Shown here piece after piece: positions 8,336-17,374 of a stretch of DNA of 64,000 bases; position 1 is the stretch's first letter; the number at the start of each line of letters is the position of its first letter. Both the position numbers and the translations under genes were made by a program. Source of the stretch: Brevundimonas guildfordensis (GTDB taxonomy: Bacteria; Pseudomonadota; Alphaproteobacteria; Caulobacterales; Caulobacteraceae); contig NZ_JACSQU010000002.1 of NCBI RefSeq assembly GCF_014836405.1, positions 62,001-126,000 of the forward strand, read 5' to 3'. The notes under the pieces were generated by a model. The model was not told where the DNA came from. It saw nothing but the letters and a program-made list of their open reading frames with translations, and did not search any database.

Positions 8336-9490
8336 ATGGACCAGGATCGGCAAGCCGCGTTCGACTTCGACGCCGACGCGACGCTGGATCAGACCCCTGA
8401 GCCGACGCCCCAGCCGGCGCCGGAAGATCCCTCGGATGATTCCCTGGGCGCGACTTTGCGCGCCGCGCGTCTGGCCTCGGGCCTGTCGATGGCCCACCTG
8501 TCGACCATGACGCGGGTGCATCCGCGTTTCCTGACGGCGCTGGAGCAGGCCGAGTACGCCGCCCTGCCGTCGCGCATCTTCTCGATGGGCTATGTGCGCG
8601 CCTATGCGGGCGCCCTGGGGCTGGACGAGCTGAACGCGGTCGAGCGGTTCAAGCAGGAATATCCCGATGCGGCCGTGCCGTTGCAGCCGCCGACGGGCGC
8701 CGCCCTGCAGCAGATGCGCCAGAACTCGCCCAAGATCCTGGGCGTCATCGGCGCCTTTCTGGCGGTGGTGGTCGGCTGGAACGTGTTTCAGCGGCTGAAC
8801 CGCATCGAGGCGCCGCACCCGTCGGATCTGGTCGCCGTGCCCAAGGACTGGGCCGAGCAGGCCGACCGCCAGCGCGACCGCGCGCTTTACCTCGGGGCGC
8901 CCAGGGCGGCCCCGCCGGATCAGACCACGCCGGCCTTGTACGTCACGCCGGGGCTGGAGGCGCAGCTGACCGGCATCGACCCAGACGACCCCAACGCCGC
9001 GCCGCCGCCAGCCCCTCCGGTTCAGGCCGCCTTCAACCCGCGCGGGGCCATCTACGGCGCCTCGGCCACGGCGTCCCAGGTCACGCTTCAGGCGCGCAAG
9101 CCGGCCATTCTGGTCATCCGCCAGGGCGACGGCCGCATCCTGTTCGCGCGCCAGTTGGCGGCGGGCGAGGCCTGGCGTGCGCCGCCCGGCCTGTCGGCCA
9201 CCATCGACACGCCCGATCCGGAGGCGTTCGACATCTATCTGAACGGCGAGCACGGCGGCGTCCTGCCCGCGCCCCAGTCGCCGCTGGGGACGCTGAACAA
9301 CCGCGCCCAGGCCGCCGCGCGTGAATCCGAGGCGCGCGTCGCCGCCGCCGCCGAGGCTCGCGCTCGCGCCGCCCAGGCCGCTGCCGCAGCAGCCGCTGCG
9401 GCCGCGCCGAGACCGCAGCCCTATCAGCCGACGACTCCGGCTGCGACTGCGACAGCGACTGGGCCGGTCGCCCAACCGCCCGCCGTCTGA
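8336..9490 (+). CDS. RodZ-like helix-turn-helix membrane protein
   Basis: A 384-residue protein with the RodZ architecture. Residues 35-105 form a Cro/CI-type helix-turn-helix (LGATLRAARLASGLSMAHLS, RFLTALEQAEYAALPS, FSMGYVRAYAGALGLD). One membrane helix, ILGVIGAFLAVVVGWNVF, lies near residue 140. After a Pro-rich linker, residues 230-315 look like the periplasmic DUF4115 domain (VTLQARKPAILVIRQGDGRI). The tail is low-complexity Ala/Pro/Thr. In RodZ the cytoplasmic domain binds MreB and links it to the cell-wall elongation machinery; that role is inferred. ispG follows 91 bp downstream, as is common in Alphaproteobacteria. Confidence 0.8.
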   Translation: MDQDRQAAFDFDADATLDQTPEPTPQPAPEDPSDDSLGATLRAARLASGLSMAHLSTMTRVHPRFLTALEQAEYAALPSRIFSMGYVRAYAGALGLDELNAVERFKQEYPDAAVPLQPPTGAALQQMRQNSPKILGVIGAFLAVVVGWNVFQRLNRIEAPHPSDLVAVPKDWAEQADRQRDRALYLGAPRAAPPDQTTPALYVTPGLEAQLTGIDPDDPNAAPPPAPPVQAAFNPRGAIYGASATASQVTLQARKPAILVIRQGDGRILFARQLAAGEAWRAPPGLSATIDTPDPEAFDIYLNGEHGGVLPAPQSPLGTLNNRAQAAARESEARVAAAAEARARAAQAAAAAAAAAAPRPQPYQPTTPAATATATGPVAQPPAV

Positions 9491-9581
9491 ATGCTTTGCA
9501 GCGTGATCGCGCGGCCCAGGCGATGATCTTTCGTCGTCTGTCGTGGTTTTGCCGTCCTTCCTGTCCTATGTTTGCGGCGTC

Positions 9582-10736
9582 ATGAGCGACCATAGTTCCG
9601 AACTCGGCCACGTCCGTCCCTGGCGCCACATCGAGCGCCGCAAGAGCCGCCAGATCATGGTCGGCTCCGTTCCCGTCGGCGGGGGCGCGCCGATCAGCGT
9701 CCAGTCGATGACCAATACGCCGACCGCCGACGCGGCGGCGACGCTGGAACAGATCCGTCAGCTGGAAGAGGCTGGGGCCGACATCGTCCGCGTCTCCTGC
9801 CCCGATGAGGATTCGACGGCGGCCTTCAGGACCATCGCCCGCGAAGCCCGCGTGCCGCTGGTGGCCGACATCCACTTCCATTATCGCCGCGGCATCGAGG
9901 CCGCCCAGGCGGGCGCGGCCTGCCTGCGGATCAATCCCGGCAACATCGGCTCGATCGAGCGGGTCAAGGAGGTCGTTCAGGCCGCCCGCGACCACGGCTG
10001 CTCCATGCGCATCGGCGTCAACGCCGGCTCGCTGGAGAAGGAGTTGCTGGAGAAATACGGCGAGCCCTGTCCGGACGCGATGGTCGAAAGCGCGCTGAGC
10101 CACGCCCGCATCCTGCAGGACCTGGACTTCCACGAGTTCAAGATTTCGGTGAAGGCGTCCGACCCCTTCTTGACGGTCGCCGCCTATCAGCAGCTGGCCG
10201 ACGCCATCGACTGCCCCCTGCACCTGGGCGTGACCGAGGCGGGGCCGCTTCGCACCGGCACGATCAAGTCGGCCATCGGCATGGGCAATATGCTGTGGTC
10301 GGGCATCGGCGACACCATCCGCGTCTCCCTGGCCGCCGATCCGGTCGAGGAGATCAAGGTCGGCTTCGACATCCTGAAGTCGCTGGGCCTGCGCCACCGG
10401 GGGGTGAACATCATCGCCTGCCCGTCCTGCGCGCGTCAGGGCTTCAACGTCATCGAGACGGTGGGGATTCTGGAAGACCGGCTGGCGCACATTTCGACGG
10501 CCATGTCTCTGTCGATCATCGGCTGCGTCGTCAACGGGCCGGGCGAGGCGCTCTATACCGACGTCGGTTTCACCGGCGGCGGCAAGGGGGCGGGCATGGT
10601 CTATCTGAACGGCAAGATCGCCCATAAACAGGCCAACGACGGTATGATCGAGGAGATCGTCGCCCAGGTCGAAGCCAAGGCCGTTGAACTGGACGCCGCC
10701 CGTGCGGCCCCCGCCGCCCTCAACGCCGCCGAGTAA
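9582..10736 (+). CDS. ispG: 4-hydroxy-3-methylbut-2-en-1-yl diphosphate synthase
   Basis: A 384-residue iron-sulfur enzyme of the MEP isoprenoid pathway that converts methylerythritol cyclodiphosphate to HMBPP. Diagnostic segments are [32 protein letters not shown] and [10 protein letters not shown], and the [4Fe-4S] ligands [13 protein letters not shown] and the later [14 protein letters not shown] at 9582 ([14 protein letters not shown]) is chosen; an ATG at 9543 would add 13 residues not expected in the family. The GST gene begins two bases after the stop, so the two may be cotranscribed. Confidence 0.95.
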   Translation: MSDHSSELGHVRPWRHIERRKSRQIMVGSVPVGGGAPISVQSMTNTPTADAAATLEQIRQLEEAGADIVRVSCPDEDSTAAFRTIAREARVPLVADIHFHYRRGIEAAQAGAACLRINPGNIGSIERVKEVVQAARDHGCSMRIGVNAGSLEKELLEKYGEPCPDAMVESALSHARILQDLDFHEFKISVKASDPFLTVAAYQQLADAIDCPLHLGVTEAGPLRTGTIKSAIGMGNMLWSGIGDTIRVSLAADPVEEIKVGFDILKSLGLRHRGVNIIACPSCARQGFNVIETVGILEDRLAHISTAMSLSIIGCVVNGPGEALYTDVGFTGGGKGAGMVYLNGKIAHKQANDGMIEEIVAQVEAKAVELDAARAAPAALNAAE

Positions 10737-10738
10737 TC

Positions 10739-11335
10739 ATGAAGCTCTACATCACCACGCCTTCGCCCTTCGCGCGCAAGGTGCGCATCGTCGCCCGCGA
10801 AAAGGGCCTGTCCGAGCGGATCGAGGAAATCGCCGTCGATCCCTACGGCAATGCGCCGGAATTGCTGGCGACCAATCCTGCGGTGCAGGTGCCGACCCTG
10901 ATCGCCGAGGACGGCCTGCCGCTGAACGACAGCCCGGTGATCGCCGAATATCTGGACGCCCTGGGCGCCGGCCCGCGCCTGCTGCCTCCGGAAGGCGCAG
11001 AGCGCCTACGGGTCAAGCGGCTGGAGACGCTCGGCAACGCGACGCTGGAGATGGGCGTCAAACTGGTGCTGGAGAAGCGCCGGCCGGAGCATGAACGCTC
11101 GGCGTCGTGGATGGAGCGCTGGACCGTCAACATGGGCCGCACCCTGGATGCGCTCGAAGCCGCCGCGCCGGACGCAGAGGCGCTGGACATGGGCGTGCTG
11201 ACGGCGGGCGTCGCCGTCACCTGGATCAGCTTCCGACACCCGGACTATGACTGGAAGACCGGGCGTCCGAACCTGGTCGCCCTGCAGGCGGCGCTGGAGA
11301 AGCGGCCCAGCTTCATCGACACCTATCCAGTCTGA
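10739..11335 (+). CDS. Glutathione S-transferase family protein
   Basis: A 198-residue GST-fold protein. The N-terminal thioredoxin-like domain starts MKLYITTPSPFARKVRIVAR, with the catalytic Ser expected in the PSPF segment; AVQVPTLIAEDGLPLNDSPV holds the cis-Pro and the glutathione-binding D/S pair. The helical C-terminal domain follows from residue 90. Members conjugate or reduce with glutathione; the substrate cannot be predicted. Only two bases separate it from ispG, suggesting coupling. It is convergent with the lipoprotein gene, three bases apart. Confidence 0.88.
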   Translation: MKLYITTPSPFARKVRIVAREKGLSERIEEIAVDPYGNAPELLATNPAVQVPTLIAEDGLPLNDSPVIAEYLDALGAGPRLLPPEGAERLRVKRLETLGNATLEMGVKLVLEKRRPEHERSASWMERWTVNMGRTLDALEAAAPDAEALDMGVLTAGVAVTWISFRHPDYDWKTGRPNLVALQAALEKRPSFIDTYPV

Positions 11336-11338
11336 AGC

Positions 11339-12031
11339 TTACTCGTCCGTGTCGAACGGAGCGAGGAGCCGGTAGCGCAGACGGGTGTTGTCGGCCTCCA
11401 GAACCTCCAGCCGCGCCCCGCGAAAGCCGATCACCGCGCTGTGGTTCAGATCATAGTCGATGCTCTGGCTCTGGGGCGCGTCGTCGCCGCTCGTCTCGCG
11501 ATAGAGGAAGCGTACTTTGCCGTCGGCGCGGCCGTGATAGATCAGCTCGCGCCGCCGCGCGCCCTCGTCGGCCTCGTCGATGCGGATGTCGCGCACCTGG
11601 GGCGTCGCGTTCCAGCTCAGGACGCACAGGCCCGGCGTGATGAAGCCGCGCACCGGGCCTGATCCGTCGTTGGCGCGGCAGAGCCCGCCCGAGGCATAGG
11701 GCGCCGTTCCCAGCAGAGGATCGCGGGCCGTCATCCGATCGGAAAAATAATAGGTGTGTCGCGCGTCGCTCTGGCGCGCCGCCAATCGGCCCGGCGCGAC
11801 CGTGAAGCGCTTTCTCAGCACGCCGTCGCCCCAGGTCAGCTCGTTCGAGAGCGCCAGGCCGGGCAGGCTGCGACGTCGCCCGCTTTCGACCGCCGCCTCG
11901 CCCAGCTCGATTTCGACAACGGCGCCCAGGGCGGGACGGTCGATCTGTTCAATCTGCGGCGGGATTGTCTGTGTCGATGCGCAGCCGGACGCCAGCCCCC
12001 CGATTATGACGCCGATTATCCATTCGCGCAT
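11339..12031 (-). CDS. Putative lipoprotein of unknown function
   Basis: A 230-residue protein with a lipoprotein signal: a short hydrophobic segment WIIGVIIGGLASGCAS with the lipobox LASGC, so Cys17 would be lipidated and the protein anchored in the envelope. I do not recognise the mature domain. It has an even spread of beta-prone segments, two further Cys residues (GGLCRAND, PGLCVLSW) that could form a disulfide, and no catalytic motif I can name. It is a single gene between convergent GST and a TauE permease on the same strand 65 bp upstream. Confidence 0.7.
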   Translation of the reverse strand: MREWIIGVIIGGLASGCASTQTIPPQIEQIDRPALGAVVEIELGEAAVESGRRRSLPGLALSNELTWGDGVLRKRFTVAPGRLAARQSDARHTYYFSDRMTARDPLLGTAPYASGGLCRANDGSGPVRGFITPGLCVLSWNATPQVRDIRIDEADEGARRRELIYHGRADGKVRFLYRETSGDDAPQSQSIDYDLNHSAVIGFRGARLEVLEADNTRLRYRLLAPFDTDE

Positions 12032-12095
12032 TCGTCGCCCCCGACCTGTGCAATCGACAGTCGGCTGCGCGCGAGCGGAGTGTCAATGACCCGCG

Positions 12096-12866
12096 TTAGG
12101 TCAGGAGCTGATAGCCTTGGAACGCCGCCAGCACGATCAAGAGGCCGCCGACGGCATAGGTCAGCACCTTGCGCGGCACCTTCTTGACGATCAGGCCCGC
12201 GAAGGGGGCGGCGATCAGCCCGCCGACGACCAGGCCGGCCACAGCGGCGGCGTGATTGCGCAGGGCTCCGGCTTCTTCCCAGTGACCGGTGACCAGGGCC
12301 CAGACGAAGGTGGCGGAGATGGCGACTGTCAGGAAGAACTCGGCCGTATTCACCGTGCCGATGGCCTTGCGCGGCTCATGTCCGGCCCCGACCATGGTCG
12401 AGGAGACGGTCGGGCCCCAGCCGCCGCCGCCAATCGCGTCGAGGAACCCGCCGACCAGTCCCAGAGGACCGGTGACCCAGGCAGGCAAGTGGCGGGTCGG
12501 GATGTCGTGCCCCGCCCGCCACAGGATCCACACGCCGACCAGGGCCAGATAGGCGACGATGAAGGGCTTGATCACCGCCGCTTCGAGGCCCGTCAGCACA
12601 TAGGCGCCGACAACTCCGCCGACCACCCCGGCGACGGCCAGCGGCAGCAGCAGGCGCCACTCGACGTTCCGATGCAAGGTGTGGCTGCCCGCGGAGGCGG
12701 CGGTGGTGAAGACTTCAGCGGCGTGAACGCTGGCGGAGGCCGTGGCGGGGGGCACGCCCAGGGCCAGCAGGACGGAAGATGAGATGACGCCGTAGGCCAT
12801 GCCGAGCGCGCCATCGACCGCCTGGGCCAGGACGCCGACCAGCAGGAACAGGAAGAAGGTTTCCAT
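12096..12866 (-). CDS. TauE/SafE family sulfite exporter-like permease
   Basis: A 256-residue integral membrane protein with about eight hydrophobic segments, matching the TauE/SafE/YfcA family of anion exporters (sulfite, sulfoacetate, thiosulfate-like substrates). The opening FLFLLVGVLAQAVDGALGMA and the AIGTVNTAEFFLTVAISATF segment near residue 165 are characteristic, as is the internal repeat of the two halves. No sulfur metabolism genes lie nearby, so the substrate is unknown. Start ATG at 12866 gives the standard length. Confidence 0.87.
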   Translation of the reverse strand: METFFLFLLVGVLAQAVDGALGMAYGVISSSVLLALGVPPATASASVHAAEVFTTAASAGSHTLHRNVEWRLLLPLAVAGVVGGVVGAYVLTGLEAAVIKPFIVAYLALVGVWILWRAGHDIPTRHLPAWVTGPLGLVGGFLDAIGGGGWGPTVSSTMVGAGHEPRKAIGTVNTAEFFLTVAISATFVWALVTGHWEEAGALRNHAAAVAGLVVGGLIAAPFAGLIVKKVPRKVLTYAVGGLLIVLAAFQGYQLLT

Positions 12867-12953
12867 TCAGCGCCTCAGCCGGTGATTACGGGCCATCAGG
12901 CGCAGGTCGCGGCTGCTCTGGCAATGGCCTGCGTGCCCGCACCCGCCCAGCCG

Positions 12954-13571
12954 TCAGGCGCTTTCCAGCCGCGCGATGGCGTCCAGCACGTCACGCCCGC
13001 TATAGGGTTTGATCACCATGGCGGCGGCCAGTTCAGCGTTCTGGGCCGCCGCCGTAACGTCGCCCGACAGGAAGATGACCGGCACGCCCCAGCGCGATTT
13101 CAGCTTCCGCGCCAGATCCACGCCCGTCGCTTCGCCTGACAGATTGATGTCGAGCAGGGCCAGGTCGATGGGGTGAAGAGCGGTGGCCGCCTCGGCCGCC
13201 TCGGCGCTGTGGAAGGGCCCGACCACCCGGTGCCCGGCGGCGTCCAGCGTCTCGGTCAGATCGGCGGCGGCGTCGGCGTCGTCCTCGACCAGCAGGACGG
13301 TCCGGGGCTCGACGGGAGGCGTGACGCTGGTCGCCTGAGGCGGAGCCTGTCGCACGAGAACCGCTCGAACAAAGGGCCACAGTTCGGCAGCCGAACGCTC
13401 GGCGTCCAGATCGAAAATCTTGGCCAGGGCCTTCAACTCTTGTTCGGCTGAGCGGCTCAAGGGTTCGCCGCCCGGGGCCAGCAGGCCGTCGTAGAGGGCG
13501 CACAGGCGTGCGACATCCGTGGCTGGCGCGATGCCCGCCGACACGCCATCGGGGGGATTTTCATGGCTCAT
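12954..13571 (-). CDS. Response regulator with C-terminal receiver domain
   Basis: A 205-residue protein. Residues 1-80 are a helical segment of unknown type (VARLCALYDGLLAPGGEPLS); residues 90-205 are a receiver domain: acidic pair in TVLLVEDDADAA, phosphorylatable Asp in LALLDINLSGEATG, Thr/Ser switch in VIFLSGDVTA and the Lys in MVIKPYSGRDV. There is no DNA-binding or enzyme output domain, so it likely works by protein-protein contacts, as in phosphorelays or the PhyR-like and Sma-type regulators. No cognate kinase is adjacent. It is divergent from prfA. Confidence 0.85.
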   Translation of the reverse strand: MSHENPPDGVSAGIAPATDVARLCALYDGLLAPGGEPLSRSAEQELKALAKIFDLDAERSAAELWPFVRAVLVRQAPPQATSVTPPVEPRTVLLVEDDADAAADLTETLDAAGHRVVGPFHSAEAAEAATALHPIDLALLDINLSGEATGVDLARKLKSRWGVPVIFLSGDVTAAAQNAELAAAMVIKPYSGRDVLDAIARLESA

Positions 13572-13656
13572 GCCCTGTCTCCGTTTTCGCTTCAGCCCGT
13601 TAAAGTCGAGGTGGAGCTAGGGCGTTTGCAGGTGCGAAGAAACCGGGCTGACGGGC

Positions 13657-13675
13657 TTGTGACGGCCGTTCACAA
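13657..13675. promoter_or_regulatory. Palindromic site between the response regulator gene and prfA
   Basis: The arms TTGTG (13657-13661) and CACAA (13671-13675) flank a perfect eight-base palindrome ACGGCCGT, offset by one extra T on the right. It lies in the 198-bp divergent spacer, 86 bp from the regulator start and 95 bp from prfA. It resembles a CRP/FNR-type half-site pair but has seven rather than six bases between TGTGA and TCACA, so the binding protein is unclear. Confidence 0.35.
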
Positions 13676-13769
13676 TCGCTCCATATGCGCGTGTAGAGGC
13701 GTTTTTATCGACACGGTGCCGCGTCGCGGGTAAGGCTCCGCGCTCGATTTTCTCTGCAAGGACACGCCG

Positions 13770-14837
13770 TTGCGACTGCCCCAGGCCCGGCTCGATCAGG
13801 TGCTCGATCGCTTCCATCAGGTGGAGGCCCGCATGGGCGCCGCCACGGACGGCGCCGAGATCGTGCGCCTGTCGAAAGAGCACGCCGAGCTCAAGCCGGT
13901 GGCCGATGCGGTCCAGGCCCTGGCCCGCGCCCGGGCCGAGGTGGAAGACCTGAAGGCCATGGCCGCCGATCCGGAAATGGCCGCCCTGGCCGCCGATGAA
14001 CTGGACGCCCTGACCGAGCGCCTGCCGGGGCTGAAGCGCGACGTCGCGCTTCTGCTGGCGCCCCGAGACGCCGATGAGAACGCCTCGGCCGTGCTGGAAG
14101 TGCGCGCCGGCACCGGCGGGGACGAGGCGGCCCTGTTCGCGGGCGACCTGTTCCGCATGTATTCGCGCTACGCCTCCACGCGCGGCTGGCGCGTCGAGAT
14201 CGACAGCGCGACCGAGGGCGACGCGGGCGGCTTCAAGGAGATCATCGCCACTGTCAGCGGCGAGGGCGTGTTCGGCCGTCTGAAGTTCGAAAGCGGCGTC
14301 CACCGCGTCCAGCGCGTGCCGACGACCGAGGCAGGCGGGCGCATCCACACCTCGGCGGCCACCGTCGCCGTCCTGCCCGAGGTCGAGGACGTCGAGATCG
14401 AGATTCTCGACAAGGACATCCGCATCGACACCTACCGCTCGTCCGGCGCGGGCGGCCAGCACGTCAACAAGACCGACTCGGCGGTGCGCATCACCCACCT
14501 GCCCACCGGCATCGTCGCCACCTCGTCAGAGAAGTCGCAGCACGTGAACCGCGACAAGGCGATGAAGAACCTGCGCATCCGCCTGTATGACATGCAGCGT
14601 CAGGCCAAGGATGCGGCCCGCTCCGACGCGCGCAAGTCGCAGGTCGGCTCGGGCGACCGCTCCGAGCGCATCCGCACCTATAACTTCCCGCAAGGACGGG
14701 TGACCGATCACCGCATCGGCCTGACCCTGCACAGCCTGCCGCAGATTCTGGAAGGCGACCTGGCGCCCCTGCTGGATGCCCTGATCGCCGAGGACCAGGC
14801 CGCCCGTCTGGCCGATCTGGAAGCCGAGTTCGTCTGA
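13770..14837 (+). CDS. prfA: Peptide chain release factor 1
   Basis: A 355-residue class I release factor that ends translation at UAA and UAG. The GGQ motif that enters the peptidyl-transferase centre is in [17 protein letters not shown] near residue 232, and the codon-recognition PxT motif is [15 protein letters not shown] near residue 188 (P-T-T here instead of the common P-A-T). Start is TTG at 13770 with AAGGA shortly upstream; no ATG is available ahead of the conserved N-terminal helix [16 protein letters not shown]. PrmC, which methylates the GGQ glutamine, is encoded 1.4 kb downstream beyond an opposing gene. Confidence 0.95.
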   Translation: MRLPQARLDQVLDRFHQVEARMGAATDGAEIVRLSKEHAELKPVADAVQALARARAEVEDLKAMAADPEMAALAADELDALTERLPGLKRDVALLLAPRDADENASAVLEVRAGTGGDEAALFAGDLFRMYSRYASTRGWRVEIDSATEGDAGGFKEIIATVSGEGVFGRLKFESGVHRVQRVPTTEAGGRIHTSAATVAVLPEVEDVEIEILDKDIRIDTYRSSGAGGQHVNKTDSAVRITHLPTGIVATSSEKSQHVNRDKAMKNLRIRLYDMQRQAKDAARSDARKSQVGSGDRSERIRTYNFPQGRVTDHRIGLTLHSLPQILEGDLAPLLDALIAEDQAARLADLEAEFV

Positions 14838-14866
14838 CAGGACCCCGACGGGCGGAAGCGATCGCC

Positions 14867-16135
14867 CTATCTGCGCCGCGCCCTTCGCTTCAGCACCCGG
14901 TCGCCCAGGCTCTCGGCGTATTTCAGCGTATAGGCCAGGGCGGCGGGGTTGCCGCGCCGAGCGCCGACGGAATCGGCCATCACCGCGCCTCGCTCGCCGA
15001 TCGGGAGGGGCGCGCCAATGGTCGTGTCCTGGGCCGTCTGGTGCTCGATCTCGGCGTTTAGCCGCGCGCCCATCAGGATCACCTGCACCGAGAACCAGGT
15101 CCACAGCAGGAAACCCATGGCCGCCGCCAGAGGGCCGTAGGAATCGGTCCGCACGAAGTTGGTCAGGAACCAGCTGAACAGGAAGGACACCAGCAGGCTC
15201 ATGACCGCCGCGAACAGGGCGCCCGGCGTCAGCCAGCGCCACCGCGCCCGCGCCCGGCTCGGTCCCAGGCGATAGATCAGAGCCAGCGCGCCCACATAGC
15301 CGAAGAACAGCAGTGGCCAGCGCAGCGGCGCCAGATAGGCCCACTCGTCCTGAAGCCCGAACACCGCCAGCACCAGGGGCACGCCGACCACCAGGGCCGA
15401 ACTCAGCAGCACCGCCGCTATGGCCGAGAGGGTGAAGCCCATGCACATCAGGTTGTAGACCACGATGTTGCGCCGCTCGACCTCGTGATAGGCGAGATTC
15501 AGGCCGTAGAAGAGCGTCTTGATGCCCCCGTTCGCCGCCAACAGCGTCAGCAGCAGGGTCCACACCAGGGTGAAGGTCAGCTGGCCGGTCGAATTGCCCG
15601 CCAGCCGCGTCATCTCAGCCCCCAGGAACTGCGCTACGTTCGAGGGCAGAATCTCATAGAGGAAGCTGAGCTGGCCCCAGGCGTCGGCGGGGTCGGCGAA
15701 CAGGCCGTAGACGGTGACGAAGGCGCCCAACGTCGGAAACAGGGCCAGCAGCATGAAGAAGGTCACGCCGCCGGCGACGAAACCGACTCGATCGCCGAAA
15801 TAGCCCATGACGGTGCGCCACAGAATATCGACCCAGCCCTTGTGCGGGATTTGCAACGGCCGATGGGCCAGGCGGCCGCGTCCCGGCTCCTTGGCGTCAT
15901 AGTCCTCGGGCGTCGGATCGCGCGGGGGCAGGACGTCGGGGCGCGACGGCCGCAACTCAACCCCGAACCGATGGCCTTGAGTGTAGAGCAGATGGGCCGC
16001 GGTCGCGCCGGTCGCCAGTCCGCCGGCCGCAGCCGCCAGATAACGCAACAGCCCGCCAGCCCCTCTCGCCGGGGGGCGAGACGGGCGACGCCCTGAACGG
16101 CGGCGGTTCGATCTGAGCAGGTCGTTCATCCCCAT
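14867..16135 (-). CDS. YihY/BrkB family inner membrane protein
   Basis: A 422-residue membrane protein of the YihY (formerly BrkB) family, function unproven. An Arg/Pro-rich cytoplasmic N-terminus of about 120 residues precedes the core, which starts at WVDILWRTVMGYFGDRVGFVAGGVTF and holds about six membrane helices, including LLLTLLAANGGIKTLFYGLN, LLFFGYVGALALIYRLGPSR and GFLLWTWFSVQVILMGARLN. The tail is polar. ATG at 16135 (MGMNDLL) is chosen; the frame extends further upstream but into the divergent prmC leader. It sits on the opposite strand between prfA and prmC, genes that are usually neighbours. Confidence 0.85.
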   Translation of the reverse strand: MGMNDLLRSNRRRSGRRPSRPPARGAGGLLRYLAAAAGGLATGATAAHLLYTQGHRFGVELRPSRPDVLPPRDPTPEDYDAKEPGRGRLAHRPLQIPHKGWVDILWRTVMGYFGDRVGFVAGGVTFFMLLALFPTLGAFVTVYGLFADPADAWGQLSFLYEILPSNVAQFLGAEMTRLAGNSTGQLTFTLVWTLLLTLLAANGGIKTLFYGLNLAYHEVERRNIVVYNLMCMGFTLSAIAAVLLSSALVVGVPLVLAVFGLQDEWAYLAPLRWPLLFFGYVGALALIYRLGPSRARARWRWLTPGALFAAVMSLLVSFLFSWFLTNFVRTDSYGPLAAAMGFLLWTWFSVQVILMGARLNAEIEHQTAQDTTIGAPLPIGERGAVMADSVGARRGNPAALAYTLKYAESLGDRVLKRRARRR

Positions 16136-16207
16136 TCGCCCCTCAACGGCTACGCTGCCATGCCGTTCCGTCTTGAAATCGCGCGCGGCAGACCCCAATC
16201 ACCGGTG

Positions 16208-17116
16208 ATGTCCGATCAGAACACCCAACCGACCTTGCTGACCGCCTGGAAAGGCGCGCAGGCCCGCCTGAAAGCCGCCGGCATCGACAGCCCCTCCATC
16301 GACGCCCGCCTGCTGCTGGAAGCGGCGACCGGGGCGGGACGTGTCGACATCCTGAACGATCCCTATCGCGCCCTCAGCGAAGAGCAAACCCGCGCGCTCG
16401 ACGCCATGGTCGATCGCCGCCTGCGCCGCGAGCCGGTGTCGCGCATCCTGGGCCGCAAGGGCTTCTGGAAGATCATGCTGAACGTCACCCCCGACGTGCT
16501 CAGCCCCCGTCCAGACACCGAGACGGTGGTGGACGTGATCGTCCGCGCGTTTCCGCCGCACTCGACCTTCGACATGGCTGATCTGGGCACCGGGTCGGGC
16601 GCGATCCTGCTAGCGGCGCTGGCCGAGCGGCGCGGCGCGCGCGGCGTCGGCACCGACATCTCGACCGAGGCCATCGCCGTGGCCCGCGAGAACGCGGCCA
16701 ACCTGGACCTGAACAACCGCTGCACCTTCATGCGCACGGACTGGGCGGCGGGTTTCGCCGACGCCAGCTTCGATCTGGTGGTGTCCAACCCGCCCTATAT
16801 TCCGACCGGCGACATCGCCGGCCTGGACCCCGAGGTGCGCGAGCACGACCCTCATCTGGCTTTGGACGGCGGGCCGGACGGGCTGCAGCCCTATCGCGAC
16901 CTGGCGCCCGAGATCGCCCGCATCCTGCGCCCCGAAGGCGTCTTCGCCGTCGAGATCGGCTGGGACCAGGGCGAGGCGGTCAAGGCCCTGTTCGAGGCGG
17001 CCGGCTTCGCCGACGTCAAGGTGGTCAAGGATCTGGCGGATCGCGACCGCGTCGTGACGAACGGTCCGGACCCGCGCGTGGGTCCTATCCCCGAGGTCGA
17101 AGCGCCGCTGCAATAA
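16208..17116 (+). CDS. prmC: Peptide chain release factor N5-glutamine methyltransferase
   Basis: A 302-residue methyltransferase that modifies the Gln of the GGQ motif in RF1 and RF2. The N-terminal helical domain carries DARLLLEAATGAGR; the RF-binding segment is RREPVSRILGRKGFW; the SAM motif is MADLGTGSGAILLAALAE; and the catalytic NPPY is in LVVSNPPYIPTGDI. The ATG at 16208 (MSDQNTQ) suits the family; ATG 16160 would add 16 residues. The gene ends a few bases before the promoter of the DUF4167 gene. Confidence 0.94.
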   Translation: MSDQNTQPTLLTAWKGAQARLKAAGIDSPSIDARLLLEAATGAGRVDILNDPYRALSEEQTRALDAMVDRRLRREPVSRILGRKGFWKIMLNVTPDVLSPRPDTETVVDVIVRAFPPHSTFDMADLGTGSGAILLAALAERRGARGVGTDISTEAIAVARENAANLDLNNRCTFMRTDWAAGFADASFDLVVSNPPYIPTGDIAGLDPEVREHDPHLALDGGPDGLQPYRDLAPEIARILRPEGVFAVEIGWDQGEAVKALFEAAGFADVKVVKDLADRDRVVTNGPDPRVGPIPEVEAPLQ

Positions 17117-17122
17117 AAACCC

Positions 17123-17151
17123 TTGGAAAGCGCCGCGCCGCGCGCTAAGTC
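17123..17151 (+). promoter_or_regulatory. Candidate promoter for the DUF4167 gene
   Basis: TTGGAAA at 17123-17129, 14 bases, then GCTAAGTC at 17144-17151. This resembles the Caulobacter housekeeping consensus TTGACGS-N10-14-GCTANAWC, good at -10 and weaker at -35. It would start transcripts near 17158 and give a leader of about 215 nt. Confidence 0.4.
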
Positions 17152-17157
17152 CGTGTT

Positions 17158-17374
17158 GTTCCCATCCAAACGCATCCTTTTCGGGCAGGTTTGCTCGCTT
17201 AAGCGCGTCTGGGTCCAGTGACGGTCGCGCCCCTCAGACGGGCGCGGCGGACCACGGGGAACGCACGGTTTTCCGAAAAGCTCGCACCGGGGATAGGCCC
17301 CGAACGAACGGAACGACGAACAGGGTCCCGCCCGTCTTCTTCGACGGCGGCCCGCACCAGCACGGTAAGCTCCG
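17158..17374 (+). ncRNA. Candidate structured 5' leader RNA of the DUF4167 gene
   Basis: Within the 258 bp between prmC and the DUF4167 gene are several exact inverted repeats. CGCGCCC (17226-17232) pairs with GGGCGCG (17240-17246) around the loop CTCAGAC; that loop can also pair with CGTCTG at 17206-17211, giving a pseudoknot or a mutually exclusive stem. CGGGG (17288-17292) pairs with CCCCG (17298-17302), and CCGTC (17332-17336) with GACGG (17343-17347). A ten-base palindrome CGCTTAAGCG is at 17196-17205. No long ORF occupies the region. I do not recognise a known riboswitch or small RNA. Function is unknown; it could regulate the downstream gene. Confidence 0.35.

Noticed and set aside
13657..13675. 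Canonical CRP operator
   Set aside because: The half-sites are separated by seven bases instead of six, and the central palindrome is off-centre.
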